Positions 23,469 through 31,662 of a stretch of DNA of 35,951 nucleotides are shown in pieces (positions within the stretch are counted from its first letter, which is position 1; each line of letters starts with the position of its first letter). The stretch is from Glycomyces paridis (GTDB lineage Bacteria; Actinomycetota; Actinomycetes; Mycobacteriales; Micromonosporaceae), in NCBI RefSeq assembly GCF_004912155.1, contig NZ_STGX01000022.1, positions 75,605 through 111,555 of the forward strand, in the 5' to 3' direction. The notes under the pieces were generated by a model that searched no databases, had not been told where the DNA came from, and saw nothing but the letters and a program-made list of their open reading frames with translations. Both the position numbers and the translations under genes were made by a program.

Positions 23469-24845
23469 TCAGCCCTTCCAGACGGTCTTGAGGTTCGTGA
23501 ACTCGCGGATGCCCGCGGCGGCGAGCTCGCGGCCGTAGCCGGAGGCCTTGACGCCGCCGAACGGCAGCTCGGGGAACGAGACGGTCATGCCGTTGACGAA
23601 GACCGCGCCCGCGTCGAGGCTGCGCACGAACCAGTCCTGCTCCTCGGCGTCGTTCGTCCACACCGAACTCGACAGGCCGAACGTCGTCTGGTTCGCGATC
23701 CGCGCCGCGTCGGCCGCGTCCTCGGCGCGGTAGAGAGCGGCGACCGGACCGAACGCCTCCTCCTGCACGAGGCGGGCGTCCTCGCTGAGGTCGGCGAGGA
23801 CGGTCGGCTCGTAGAACCAGCCCTCGCGGTCGGGCACGGCGCCGCCCGCGAGGACCTTGGCGCCCTTGGCGACCGCGTCCTGGACGAGTTCGGCGAGCTC
23901 GTCGCGGCCCGCGCGGGTGGCGAGCGGGCCGACCTCGGTGGCCGGGTCGAGCGGGTCGCCCACGGTCAGCGCCGCGATCCGCTCGGCGAAGCGGCGGCTG
24001 AACTCCTCGTAGACCTCGGCGTGGACGATGAACCGCTTCCCGGCGATGCACGACTGCCCGTTGTTGATGGTGCGGGCCGTGACCGCCGTGGCGACGGCGG
24101 CGTCGAGGTCGGCCGAGGGCAGCACGATGAACGGGTCCGAGCCGCCGAGTTCGAGCACGGTCTTCTTGATCGCCGCGCCGGCCGCCGCCGCGACCGAGCG
24201 CCCGGCGGCCTCCGAGCCGGTGAGCGTCACCGCGCGCACCCGCGGGTCCTCGATCACGGCGGCCACGGCGCCCGAACCGATGAGCAGCGCCTGGAACGCA
24301 CCCACTGGGAACCCGGCCCGCTCGAAGAGGCCGTCGAGGTACAGGGCGGTCTGCGGGACGTTCGAGGCGTGCTTGAGGAGCCCGGTGTTCCCGGCGGCCA
24401 GCGCGGGGGCGGCGAAGCGCAGGGCCTGCCAGACGGGGAAGTTCCAGGGCATGACGGCGAGGACGGGGCCGAGGGGCTCGTAGCGGGTCCAGGCGCGGGA
24501 GGCGCCGACGGCGGCGGGGTCGGCCAGGGGCTCGTCGGCGAGGAAGGCCTCGGCGTGGTCGGCGTAGTAGCGCAGTCCCTTGGCGCTCTTGCGGATCTCG
24601 GCTTCGGCCTGGGCGATGGGCTTGCCCATCTCGACGACGAGGAGGCGCGCGGTGCCTTCGGCTTCGGCGTCGAGGAGGTCGGCGGCGCGGCGCAGCCATG
24701 CGGCGCGCTGGGCGAAGGTGGTGGCCTTGAGTTCAGTGAAGGCCTTGTGCGCCAAGGCGATACGTCGTTCAATCTCGGCAGGGCCGTGGGGTTCGAATTC
24801 GCGTTCGGTGGCGCCGGTCGCGGGGTTGATGGTCGCAATCGCCAT
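23469..24845 (-). CDS. NAD(P)-dependent aldehyde dehydrogenase (succinate-semialdehyde dehydrogenase-like)
   Basis: 458 aa, full-length ALDH superfamily enzyme oxidising an aldehyde to the acid. The cofactor region is VLAVMPWNFPVWQALRFAAPALAAGNTGLLKHA, general-base Glu232 is in LELGGSDPF, and nucleophile Cys266 is in NNGQSCIAGKRF, 34 residues on as in the family norm. FPFGGVK-type tail: ELPFGGVKASGYGRE. The sequence is closest in feel to the GabD/SSADH group, but substrate is not fixed by it. ATG 24845 begins the conserved INPATG start; the in-frame extension upstream would cover a promoter-like region with an inverted repeat. Confidence 0.92.
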   Translation of the reverse strand: MAIATINPATGATEREFEPHGPAEIERRIALAHKAFTELKATTFAQRAAWLRRAADLLDAEAEGTARLLVVEMGKPIAQAEAEIRKSAKGLRYYADHAEAFLADEPLADPAAVGASRAWTRYEPLGPVLAVMPWNFPVWQALRFAAPALAAGNTGLLKHASNVPQTALYLDGLFERAGFPVGAFQALLIGSGAVAAVIEDPRVRAVTLTGSEAAGRSVAAAAGAAIKKTVLELGGSDPFIVLPSADLDAAVATAVTARTINNGQSCIAGKRFIVHAEVYEEFSRRFAERIAALTVGDPLDPATEVGPLATRAGRDELAELVQDAVAKGAKVLAGGAVPDREGWFYEPTVLADLSEDARLVQEEAFGPVAALYRAEDAADAARIANQTTFGLSSSVWTNDAEEQDWFVRSLDAGAVFVNGMTVSFPELPFGGVKASGYGRELAAAGIREFTNLKTVWKG

Positions 24846-24881
24846 TGATCGTCCGTTCGCTCGCGGGGCGCGGCCCCAGTG

Positions 24882-24897
24882 GTTACCGATGAGTAAC
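24882..24897. promoter_or_regulatory. Inverted repeat upstream of the aldehyde dehydrogenase
   Basis: GTTAC-CGATGA-GTAAC, perfect 5-bp arms, lies in an AT-richer pocket 37-52 bases before the ATG. TTAC-N6-GTAA is the size and shape of many TetR-family operators. No TetR gene is in the window. Confidence 0.45.
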
Positions 24898-24958
24898 AAC
24901 CTTAGGCGATCGGGGCGCCCCTGTCACGCGCGGCGGCAGGGGCGTCGCGAGTGGAGCG

Positions 24959-25330
24959 TCAGCGGCGCCGGACGCGGTCGATGACCTCGCGGCCGAGTTC
25001 GGGGATCTCCCCCGCGGCCGAGACGAGCGCGGAGCGGGCGTCCTCCAGATGCGCGACCACGAGCCGGTGCCCCTGCTCGGCCTTGCGGCGGTCGTAGGCG
25101 AGCTTGACGGCGAGGGCGCCCGCGGCGGCGAGGCCGACGGCGACGCCGATGAGGACGAGCCGGGCCCGGCAGACCGAGGCGTGCGGCGGCGGTGCATCGT
25201 CGTCGGGCGTCCAGCCGCGGTAGGAGGTCATGTCGACCCGCTCGCGGCCCTCCATGTCGGAGAGGCGCAGCGCGTCGGCTTCGACGCCCGGCACCGCCTC
25301 GTCGTCCCGTGCTTCCTGTCGTGCTCGCAT
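24959..25330 (-). CDS. Small single-pass membrane protein (unknown function)
   Basis: 123 aa. An acidic, Arg-rich N-terminal half is followed by one membrane helix near residues 58-78 (LVLIGVAVGLAAAGALAVKLAY). A charged C-terminal helix comes next (RRKAEQGHRLVVAHLEDARSALVSAAGEIPELGREVIDRVRRR). GAGGAGG lies five bases before the ATG, so translation is well supported. It stands between the ABC-2 permease and the aldehyde dehydrogenase on the same strand, with 86 and 113 bases on either side. I recognise no family. Confidence 0.72.
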   Translation of the reverse strand: MRARQEARDDEAVPGVEADALRLSDMEGRERVDMTSYRGWTPDDDAPPPHASVCRARLVLIGVAVGLAAAGALAVKLAYDRRKAEQGHRLVVAHLEDARSALVSAAGEIPELGREVIDRVRRR

Positions 25331-25416
25331 GGTCGCCTCCTCGCTCGGGCCGCCCGTTCCCGCGTCAATCTACAAGGGTTCCCGGGCCGGGGCCGCGGAA
25401 AACCCGGGGTCGGCGC

Positions 25417-26211
25417 TCAGTTCCAGCGGAAGGCCTTCACGGCGACCGCGCCGCAGACGAGGACGGCGGCGGCGAGCGCGAGGAGGTTCGCGGGGTCCTG
25501 GGGGAGGCCGGCCCAGGCCCGGCCCACGGCGTCGACGGCGGCGCCGAAGGGCAGCGCCTCGCCGACCGCGGCGACCGGGCGCGGCAGGTTCGACACGGGG
25601 CCGAACATGCCGCCCGTGGCGCCGAGCGCGAAGAACACGGTGAGCCCGATCGCGACGGCGGCGTTGCCGCTCGGCGCGACGGCTGCGACGAGCATCCCGA
25701 GGGCGTACATCGCGGCGGCGGCGAGGCCGAGGACGGCGAGGGCGGCGCCGGGGCGGGCGGGGGCGCCGACGCCGAACCAGGCGGTGGCGGCGGCGACGCC
25801 GAGCGCGATCCCCACGGCGGACTGGAGGACGCTCACGACCACCTGCGCGGCCAGGATCATCCCGGGGTTCGCGGGGGTGACGGCGAGTCGGCGCAGCACG
25901 TGGGTGCGGCGGTAGTAGGCGAGGAAGCTCGGCATGTTCACGACGCCGATCGTGGCGATGACGAGGGTGAGCACGAGCGGGACGACGTAGCGTTCGAAGA
26001 TCGCGGCGGCCTGGGCGGGATCGGGTGCGTCGCCGGGTTCGGAGGCGCCGGTGGTGCCGAGGCCGTGCATGACGAGGGTGAGCAGGGGCAGGCCGAGGGG
26101 GATGACGAGGCCGGCGGTGTCGCGGACGACCATCTGGCCTTCGGCGGCGACGAGCGCGGCCCAGGCGCGGGGGCCGGGGCGGCGGGCGGGCGGCAGCGCG
26201 GTGTCGGTCAT
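25417..26211 (-). CDS. ABC-2 type exporter permease
   Basis: 264 aa with six predicted membrane helices, an ABC-2 type permease. Landmarks are the long loop between helices 1 and 2 (TGASEPGDAPDPAQAAAIFERYVVP), the amphipathic YYRRTHVLRRLAVTPANP segment that contacts the ATPase, and GATGGMFGPVSNLPRP near the end. Its ATG overlaps the stop of the ATPase gene (ATGA), so the two subunits are coupled and should form a homodimeric half-transporter pair. Cargo (lipid, peptide or drug) is not predictable. Confidence 0.9.
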   Translation of the reverse strand: MTDTALPPARRPGPRAWAALVAAEGQMVVRDTAGLVIPLGLPLLTLVMHGLGTTGASEPGDAPDPAQAAAIFERYVVPLVLTLVIATIGVVNMPSFLAYYRRTHVLRRLAVTPANPGMILAAQVVVSVLQSAVGIALGVAAATAWFGVGAPARPGAALAVLGLAAAAMYALGMLVAAVAPSGNAAVAIGLTVFFALGATGGMFGPVSNLPRPVAAVGEALPFGAAVDAVGRAWAGLPQDPANLLALAAAVLVCGAVAVKAFRWN

Positions 26212-27182
26212 CGTTCGGTCCCTTCGCGGTTCGCGTCGTCGGCGAGGTAGGAGGAGGCGGAGGCGGGGTAGGAGGAGGCGGGGTCGAAGGGGCTGCCGGT
26301 CAGGGCGAGGAAGGCGTCTTCGAGTCCGGCCCGGCGGTAGGTCGTGTCGAGCGCGGCGACGCCGGCGGTGACGAGGGCGGTGCTCACCGCGTGCAGGAGC
26401 TCGCCGGTGCCCGTGGCGGTGACCAGGCCGTCCTCGGTGCGGACGGCCCGCACTTCGGCGACACCGTCGAGGAGCGCCGGGTCGAACGGGTCGCGGGTGC
26501 GGAAGCGCACCACCTGGTCGAGGCCCGCGCGGGCGACGAGCCCGTCGGGGGTGTCGACGGCGGCGACGCGGCCCCGCTCGATGAGGGCCAGGCGGTCGCA
26601 GAGCCGCTCGACCTCCTCCATGTGGTGGCTGACGAGGACGACGGTGACGCCCCTGTCGCGCAGTCCGGCGACGGCCTCCCACATGTGGCGGCGGGCCGCG
26701 GGGTCGAGGCCGGTGGTCAGTTCGTCGAGGATGACGGCCCTGGGCCTCCCGACGAGCGCGAGCGCGATGTTGAGGCGCTGCTGCTGGCCGCCGGAGAGCT
26801 TCTCGAAGCGGGTGCGGCGCCGGTCGGCGAGGCCGACGAGTTCGATGAGCTCGTCGGGGTCGGCGCCGTCGCGGTGGAAGCTGCGGTGCAGGCGCACCAG
26901 TTCGCGGACGGTGAGCGAGGAGTGGAGCGCGGCCTCCTGGAGCTGCACGCCGAGAAGCTGCCGGACGCGCCGGTCGCGGCGCGGGTCGAGGCCGAAGACG
27001 CGCACCTCGCCGCGGTCGGGGCGGCGCAGGCCCGCGACGGCCTCGACGGTGGTGGTCTTCCCGGCGCCGTTGCGTCCGAGGATGCCGTAGATCTCCCCTT
27101 CCTCGACGGTGAGGCTCACGTCCTCGACGGCGACGGTGTCCTTGTAGCGCTTGTGCAGGCCGCGGACTTCTATGGCGGGCAT
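26208..27182 (-). CDS. ABC-2 exporter ATP-binding protein
   Basis: 324 aa nucleotide-binding subunit of the DrrA/NatA type. Walker A is GRNGAGKT (residues 36-43), the signature LSGGQ (129-133), and Walker B VILDE (150-154) followed by LTTGLDP, with the switch His in LVSHHMEE. Residues about 220-300 form the C-terminal extension seen in this group. The last 25 residues are Ser/Tyr-rich (SSYPASASSYLADD), an unstructured tail. AGGAGG precedes the ATG by four bases. It is divergent from a histidine kinase/response regulator pair across a 133-bp gap, the common layout in which the two-component system controls the exporter. Confidence 0.93.
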   Translation of the reverse strand: MPAIEVRGLHKRYKDTVAVEDVSLTVEEGEIYGILGRNGAGKTTTVEAVAGLRRPDRGEVRVFGLDPRRDRRVRQLLGVQLQEAALHSSLTVRELVRLHRSFHRDGADPDELIELVGLADRRRTRFEKLSGGQQQRLNIALALVGRPRAVILDELTTGLDPAARRHMWEAVAGLRDRGVTVVLVSHHMEEVERLCDRLALIERGRVAAVDTPDGLVARAGLDQVVRFRTRDPFDPALLDGVAEVRAVRTEDGLVTATGTGELLHAVSTALVTAGVAALDTTYRRAGLEDAFLALTGSPFDPASSYPASASSYLADDANREGTER

Positions 27183-27248
27183 GGGGCCTCCTGTGTCGGG
27201 TGGTCTTCGACGCTAGGGGTCAAGGCGGGTGCGGCGCGCGTGCGAGAG

Positions 27249-27269
27249 GTCATGGAAGGGGTCCGTGAC
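27249..27269. promoter_or_regulatory. Imperfect 21-bp inverted repeat between the exporter and its two-component system
   Basis: GTCATGGA and TCCGTGAC, 7 of 8 positions matching around a five-base AGGGG centre. It ends 33 bases before the -10 at 27303, next to where the -35 should be, which suits an activator such as the DesR-type regulator at 28419. It shares the GTCAT half with the perfect repeat at 16516. Confidence 0.45.
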
Positions 27270-27302
27270 TTCCGGCAGGGGCGGAGGGGGCGTGCGGGCG
27301 TT

Positions 27303-27308
27303 TAGGCT
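27303..27308 (+). promoter_or_regulatory. -10 box of the leaderless histidine-kinase gene
   Basis: TAGGCT ends seven bases before the ATG at 27316. There is no ribosome-binding site and no good -35, which fits an activator-dependent leaderless promoter. Confidence 0.55.
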
Positions 27309-27315
27309 GGACGGG

Positions 27316-28422
27316 ATGGGACGGTTGAGCGCTGACGCGTGGGGCGGGGTCTTCGTGACGCTCGTGTGCCTGGTCCTGCCCGTGCCGGTGCTCTCGGGCC
27401 ACGCCTCGGGGGCGCTGCCGGTCGGCTGGTGGCTGGCGGTCTACGCGGCGTTCACCGCGGCGTTCCTGTCGACCATGTGGCTCGCCGAGGTGATGCCGCG
27501 GCGGGCCGGGCTCGCGGCGCTCGCGGGCCAGTCGGTGCTCGGGCCGGTGCTCGTGCTGACCGCGCCGGGGATGGGCTGGACGCCGATCCTGCTGGTCCTG
27601 TCGGTCGCGGTGGCCGCCTACCAGGTGCCGCCGCGGGTGTCGGCGGGGATCGTCGCGGCCAACACCGCCGTGGTGGGCGCGGCGAGCGCGCTCACCGGGA
27701 GCGCCGCGTTCGAGGTCGGCATGGTCGCGGGCCTGTACCTCATGCTCCAGGCCGCGAGCGTGCTCACCGTGCGGGCGCACCAGCGGGTCATCGAGTCGCG
27801 GGTGCGCATCGCCGAGGCCAACGTGCGGCTGCGGGCCGCGACGGCGCTCCAGGCCGAGGCGAGCCGCACCGAGGAGCGGCTGCGGATCGCCCGGGAGCTG
27901 CACGACGCCGTCGGCCACCAACTCACCGTGCTGGCACTGGAACTGGAGATCGCCTCGCACCGGGCCGGTCCGGAGTCGGCCGAGCCGATCGACCGGGCCA
28001 AGGCCGTCACGCGCGAGCTGCTCGGCGAGGTCCGCGCGAGCGTCGGCGAGATGCGCCGCACCGGGCCGCGCCTGCGCGAGGTCCTCGAAACGGTGGTCGC
28101 CGACCTGCCCGCGCCCACGGTGCACCTGCGCATCGACGAGCGGGTCGAGGCCGACGCCGAGGTCACGCGGGCGCTGCTGCGATGCGTCCAGGAGGTGGTC
28201 ACGAACGCGATCCGGCACTCGCGCGCGGCGAACCTGTGGATCGCGATCGACGCCGAAGGGGACCGGATCGTCTTCGACGCCCGGGACGACGGCCTCGGCG
28301 CGCGGGACTTCGCGCCCGGCAACGGGCTCGTGGGCATGGCCGAGCGCGTCGCGGCCCTCGGCGGGACCGCCGAGTTCTCCGGCGAGGACGGCTTCCGGGT
28401 GCGGGCGGCGGTGCCGGCGTGA
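27316..28422 (+). CDS. DesK-type sensor histidine kinase
   Basis: 368 aa. Five or so membrane helices in the first 145 residues, then a signalling helix (VRIAEANVRLRAATALQAEASRTEERLRI). The HisKA_3 box carries the phosphoacceptor His in ARELHDAVGHQLTVLALELEIASH, and HATPase_c follows with QEVVTNAIRHSRA, DARDDGLGA and NGLVGMAERVAALGG. Minimal external loops suggest sensing within the membrane, as in cell-envelope or drug-stress kinases. It overlaps its response regulator (GTGA) and is divergent from an ABC-2 exporter, its probable regulatory target. Confidence 0.93.
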   Translation: MGRLSADAWGGVFVTLVCLVLPVPVLSGHASGALPVGWWLAVYAAFTAAFLSTMWLAEVMPRRAGLAALAGQSVLGPVLVLTAPGMGWTPILLVLSVAVAAYQVPPRVSAGIVAANTAVVGAASALTGSAAFEVGMVAGLYLMLQAASVLTVRAHQRVIESRVRIAEANVRLRAATALQAEASRTEERLRIARELHDAVGHQLTVLALELEIASHRAGPESAEPIDRAKAVTRELLGEVRASVGEMRRTGPRLREVLETVVADLPAPTVHLRIDERVEADAEVTRALLRCVQEVVTNAIRHSRAANLWIAIDAEGDRIVFDARDDGLGARDFAPGNGLVGMAERVAALGGTAEFSGEDGFRVRAAVPA

Positions 28423-29063
28423 TCCGCGTGTGCCTCGTCGACGACCAGCACCTGGTGCGCGAGGGCGTCAAGCGGCTGCTCGACCTCAGCGACGAGGTCG
28501 AGGTGGTCGCCGAGGCCGACGACGGCATGGGCGCCCTCGCGGCGATCGGCGAGGCCCGGCCCGACGTGGTGCTGCTCGACCTGCGGATGCCCCGCCACGA
28601 CGGGATCTGGACCCTGAACGCGTTGCGAGACAGCGGCATCGACGTGCCGGTCCTGGTGCTCACCACGTTCGACGACGACGAGCTGGCGATCGAGGCGATC
28701 CGCGCGGGCGCGAAGGGGTACCTGCTCAAGGACGTGACGCTCGACCAGCTGGTGAGCGCGGTGCGGACCCTCGCCGAGGGCGGGACGATGCTGCGCCCGG
28801 CCATCACCGACCGGCTCCTGCGGTCCCTGCGGCGCGAGGCGCCCCAGGACGAGGCCGGGGCGCCGCCGACGCCGCTCACCGAGCGCGAGACCGACGTGCT
28901 CGGGCTCCTGGCGGCGGGGTACAGCAACCGCGAGATCGCCGAGGCGCTGTTCCTCGCCGAGGGGACCGTGAAGAACCACGTCTCCAGCGTGCTCTTGAAG
29001 CTCGGCACCCGCGACCGCACCAGGGCGGTCCTGCGGGCCCTGCACCACGGACTGCTGGGCTGA
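28419..29063 (+). CDS. NarL/LuxR-type response regulator
   Basis: 214 aa. Receiver domain with acidic pocket DDQ at residues 8-10, phosphoacceptor Asp54 (DVVLLDLRMPRHDG) and Lys in GYLLKDVT. A Pro-rich linker leads to a LuxR-type helix-turn-helix (LTERETDVLGLLAAGYSNREIAEALFLAEGTVKNHVSSVLLKLGTRDR). The GTG start overlaps the kinase stop by four bases. It likely activates the divergent exporter and its own operon through the repeat at 27249-27269. Its stop abuts the stop of the convergent zinc-ribbon gene with no base between. Confidence 0.94.
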   Translation: MIRVCLVDDQHLVREGVKRLLDLSDEVEVVAEADDGMGALAAIGEARPDVVLLDLRMPRHDGIWTLNALRDSGIDVPVLVLTTFDDDELAIEAIRAGAKGYLLKDVTLDQLVSAVRTLAEGGTMLRPAITDRLLRSLRREAPQDEAGAPPTPLTERETDVLGLLAAGYSNREIAEALFLAEGTVKNHVSSVLLKLGTRDRTRAVLRALHHGLLG

Positions 29064-29300
29064 TCAGCCGCCCGCGGCCTGCCGCTGCGCCTCGCTGAGC
29101 GGCGTGCCGATCCCCGGGAGCAGGTGGAGGCGGTCGGCGTTGAGGTACCGCTCGACGTATCCGCAGGCGTGGCAGACCAGGAAATGGCTGTCGGCCTTGA
29201 GGGTCGGACGCCAGGACAGTCGCAGGTCGGGCTCGGCCGTGTAGGCGCCCAGCACGTAGATCCGGTCGCTCCCGCACTTGACGCAGATCCCTCGCCGCAT
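29064..29300 (-). CDS. Small zinc-ribbon protein
   Basis: 78 aa. Two CxxC knuckles (CVKC at residues 6-9 and CHAC near residue 46), spaced by about 36 residues, should bind one zinc. Between them is YVLGAYTAEPDLRLSWRPTLKADSHFLV, and after them YVERYLNADRLHLLPG. GGGAGG stands five bases before the ATG, supporting real translation. Similar mini-proteins are widespread in actinobacteria without an assigned role. It is separated by 83 bases and a hairpin from the Gfo/Idh operon upstream on the same strand. Confidence 0.8.
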   Translation of the reverse strand: MRRGICVKCGSDRIYVLGAYTAEPDLRLSWRPTLKADSHFLVCHACGYVERYLNADRLHLLPGIGTPLSEAQRQAAGG

Positions 29301-29343
29301 TCCAGCCTCCCGAATAGGGGCCCAGTGTAGGGATGGGACGCAA

Positions 29344-29374
29344 GGGGACCGGGCCGCGCTGCGACCCGGTCCCC
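29344..29374. terminator. Terminator of the ThuA/Gfo-Idh operon
   Basis: A perfect 10-bp stem (GGGGACCGGG and its complement) with an 11-base loop lies ten bases past the stop of the last oxidoreductase gene. Confidence 0.8.
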
Positions 29375-29383
29375 TGTCGTGCG

Positions 29384-30556
29384 TCAGACGGCGGTCCAGC
29401 GGCTCTCGTCGGCGGCGCTGGCCTCGACCGCGGCGAGGACGCGCTGCACCTGGAGGGCGTCCTCGAAGGACGGCTCGGGCTGCTCCCCCGCGGCGATGGA
29501 CCCGACGAGGTCGACCACCTGGTGGGTGAAGCCGTGCTCGTAGCCGAGGCCGTGGCCCACCGGCCACCAGTTCCCGGTGTACGGGTGCTCGGGCTCGGTG
29601 GCCTGGATGCGGCGGAAGCCCGCGTTCGGCTCGTCGGCCCTGTCGTAGAACGACAGCGCGTTCATGTCCTCGAAGTCGAACGCGAGGGAGGCCTTGGTGC
29701 CGTTGAGCTCCAGGCGCATCGCGTTCTTGCGGCCGAGGGCGAAGCGGGTCGCCTCGAACACGCCGACCGCGCCGCCCTCGAACCGGGCGGTGAAGGCCGC
29801 GACGTCGTCCACCGTGACCGGACCTTTCGGCCCGTCGGTGCCGCCGTGGCCGCCGAGGCCCACGAAGTCGCCGCCGACGGGACGCTCCTTCACGAAGGTC
29901 TCCAGCAGCGCCGAGACGCCGGTGAGGTTCGTGCCGGAGATCCACTGCGCGGCGTCGATGACGTGCGCGCCGATGTCCCCCAGGGAGCCCGAACCGGACT
30001 TGGACTTGTCGAGGCGCCAGGTCAGCGGCGCGTTCTCGTCGGTGAGCCAGTCCTGGAGGTACTGCGCGCGGACGTGGCGGATCGGGCCCAGCGCGCCGGA
30101 GTCCACGAGCCGCTTCGCGAGCGAGAGCGCGGGGGTGCGCCGGTAGCTGAAGCCGCACATGGCGAACACGCCGCGCTCGCGGGCGGCCGCGGCGGCGGCC
30201 GTCATGCGCTCGGCCTCCTCCACGGAGTTCGCGAGGGGCTTCTCGCACAGCACGTGCTTGCCCGCCTCCAGCGCCGCGATCGTGATCTCGGCGTGGAGGT
30301 TCCCGGGCACGCACACGTCGATCAGGTCGATGTCGTCGCGCTCGACGAGACGGCGCCAGTCCGTCTCGCTGGACTCCCAGCCGTACTTGTCGGCGGCGGC
30401 GGCCACGCGTTCGGCGTCGCGACCGGCGATCGCGGTCATCCGCGGCGCCAGCGGCAGGTCGAAGAACCGCGGGGCGGTCCGCCAGGCGTGGGAGTGGGCC
30501 GCGCCCATGAAGGCGTAGCCGACCATGCCGACGCGGAGGGTATCGGGTGCGCTCAC
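29384..30556 (-). CDS. Gfo/Idh/MocA-family oxidoreductase 1
   Basis: 390 aa. An N-terminal Rossmann fold (LRVGMVGYAFMGAAHSHAW) has an unusual YAFMG loop in place of GxxGxxG. The CEKPLA motif carries the conserved Lys. The C-terminal alpha/beta domain includes DIGAHVIDAAQWISG, with the Asp/His pair expected in the active site of inositol- and glucose-fructose-type dehydrogenases. It oxidises a sugar, inositol or derivative with NAD(P). The GTG start overlaps the stop of the second oxidoreductase gene, making ThuA, oxidoreductase 2 and oxidoreductase 1 one coupled operon under the LacI regulator upstream. Confidence 0.9.
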   Translation of the reverse strand: MSAPDTLRVGMVGYAFMGAAHSHAWRTAPRFFDLPLAPRMTAIAGRDAERVAAAADKYGWESSETDWRRLVERDDIDLIDVCVPGNLHAEITIAALEAGKHVLCEKPLANSVEEAERMTAAAAAARERGVFAMCGFSYRRTPALSLAKRLVDSGALGPIRHVRAQYLQDWLTDENAPLTWRLDKSKSGSGSLGDIGAHVIDAAQWISGTNLTGVSALLETFVKERPVGGDFVGLGGHGGTDGPKGPVTVDDVAAFTARFEGGAVGVFEATRFALGRKNAMRLELNGTKASLAFDFEDMNALSFYDRADEPNAGFRRIQATEPEHPYTGNWWPVGHGLGYEHGFTHQVVDLVGSIAAGEQPEPSFEDALQVQRVLAAVEASAADESRWTAV

Positions 30557-31662
30557 TGCGCCTCCTTCTGGCTCAATGCATCACGGACGGAGGTCCAGGA
30601 TTTCATGACCGCGAGCAGGTCCGCGTCCCGCTCGGCGGCCACCGCGGCGTCGTAGGAGCGGGCCAGCACGTCGTCCACCGCGACCCGGGTACCGCTCGCG
30701 GCGCTCTGGACCGCGGCCTCGACCATCGCGAGGCTCATGACGTTGGCGTGCACCCGGCCCATCGGCTCGCGGCCGGTGCGCAGCGCGGCGGTGAACTCGC
30801 GCAGCGACCCGGCGATGCCGTCGCCGGGGTCCTCGGCCGCCGCCCCCGAGTCCGGGTCGGCGGTCGCGTCGCCCTCGCCGTCCCACACGGCGGTGCCGTG
30901 CTCGGCCGAGACGCGCCACGCGCCGTTCCAGGAGGTCTCGAAGCCGGGACTGCACCACGAGCCGTTGAACGTGAACCGCGCGCCGCCCTCCATCTCGAAG
31001 GTCGCCGTCGCCGCCGCGTTCCCGGCGTACCACGACCACGGCGGGTTGTACTCCTCGCAGACGACCGCGACCGGGTCGGCGTCGAGGAGGAAGCGGGCCA
31101 TGTCGAACTGGTGGATCGCCATGTCCAGCAGCAGCGGCGAGTCCATCTCGTCGCGGAACCCTCCGAAGCGCGGCGCCTTGAAGAAGTCGACCGCGACGAT
31201 GCCGACGCGTCCCAGCGCCGCGAGCCGCGCCTTGGCCTGGAACAGGCCCCGGTTGTATCGGCGGGACTGGCTGACCATGAACAGCAGCCCGGTCCGTTCG
31301 GCCGCGGCGGCCAGCGCCAGGCCCTCGGCGACGGTGGCGGCCACCGGCTTCTCCCCCAGGACCGGGAGGCCCGCGGCGAGCGCGGCGATCGTGACCGGGT
31401 GGTGCGCTTCGGGAATGGTGGCGTTCACCAGGGCGTGCGCGCCGGTGCGCCGGGCCAGTTCGACCGCGTCGGTGCCGGTGGGCAGGTCGCGGCCGAGGTC
31501 GGCCGCGGCCGCCTCCGTCGCGGCCGGGAACAGGTCGGCGATGCCGACGAGCTCGGCGTCCGGGTCGGCCTCGATGGTGTGCATCCAGGCGCGGCCCATG
31601 CCGCCGGCGCCGGCGACGACGAGGCGGAGCGGCCCTTCGGCGTCGACTGTGGAGAAGCTCAT
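30553..31662 (-). CDS. Gfo/Idh/MocA-family oxidoreductase 2
   Basis: 369 aa. The Rossmann motif is [16 protein letters not shown]. The GEKPVA stretch supplies the conserved Lys, and [21 protein letters not shown] holds the catalytic-region His (DMAIHQFD). It is only distantly similar to its downstream neighbour, so the pair is not a recent duplication; two steps of one pathway, or two subunits, are both possible. ATG at 31662 overlaps the ThuA stop (ATGA). The [12 protein letters not shown] segment is typical of sugar-1-carboxylate or scyllo-inositol type members, but I cannot assign a substrate. Confidence 0.9.
   Translation of the reverse strand: MSFSTVDAEGPLRLVVAGAGGMGRAWMHTIEADPDAELVGIADLFPAATEAAAADLGRDLPTGTDAVELARRTGAHALVNATIPEAHHPVTIAALAAGLPVLGEKPVAATVAEGLALAAAAERTGLLFMVSQSRRYNRGLFQAKARLAALGRVGIVAVDFFKAPRFGGFRDEMDSPLLLDMAIHQFDMARFLLDADPVAVVCEEYNPPWSWYAGNAAATATFEMEGGARFTFNGSWCSPGFETSWNGAWRVSAEHGTAVWDGEGDATADPDSGAAAEDPGDGIAGSLREFTAALRTGREPMGRVHANVMSLAMVEAAVQSAASGTRVAVDDVLARSYDAAVAAERDADLLAVMKSWTSVRDALSQKEAQ

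Noticed and set aside
21904..24699. A 931-codon minus-strand open frame
   Set aside because: It runs through two convergent real genes (flavoprotein and aldehyde dehydrogenase), both with intact motifs in the expected frames.
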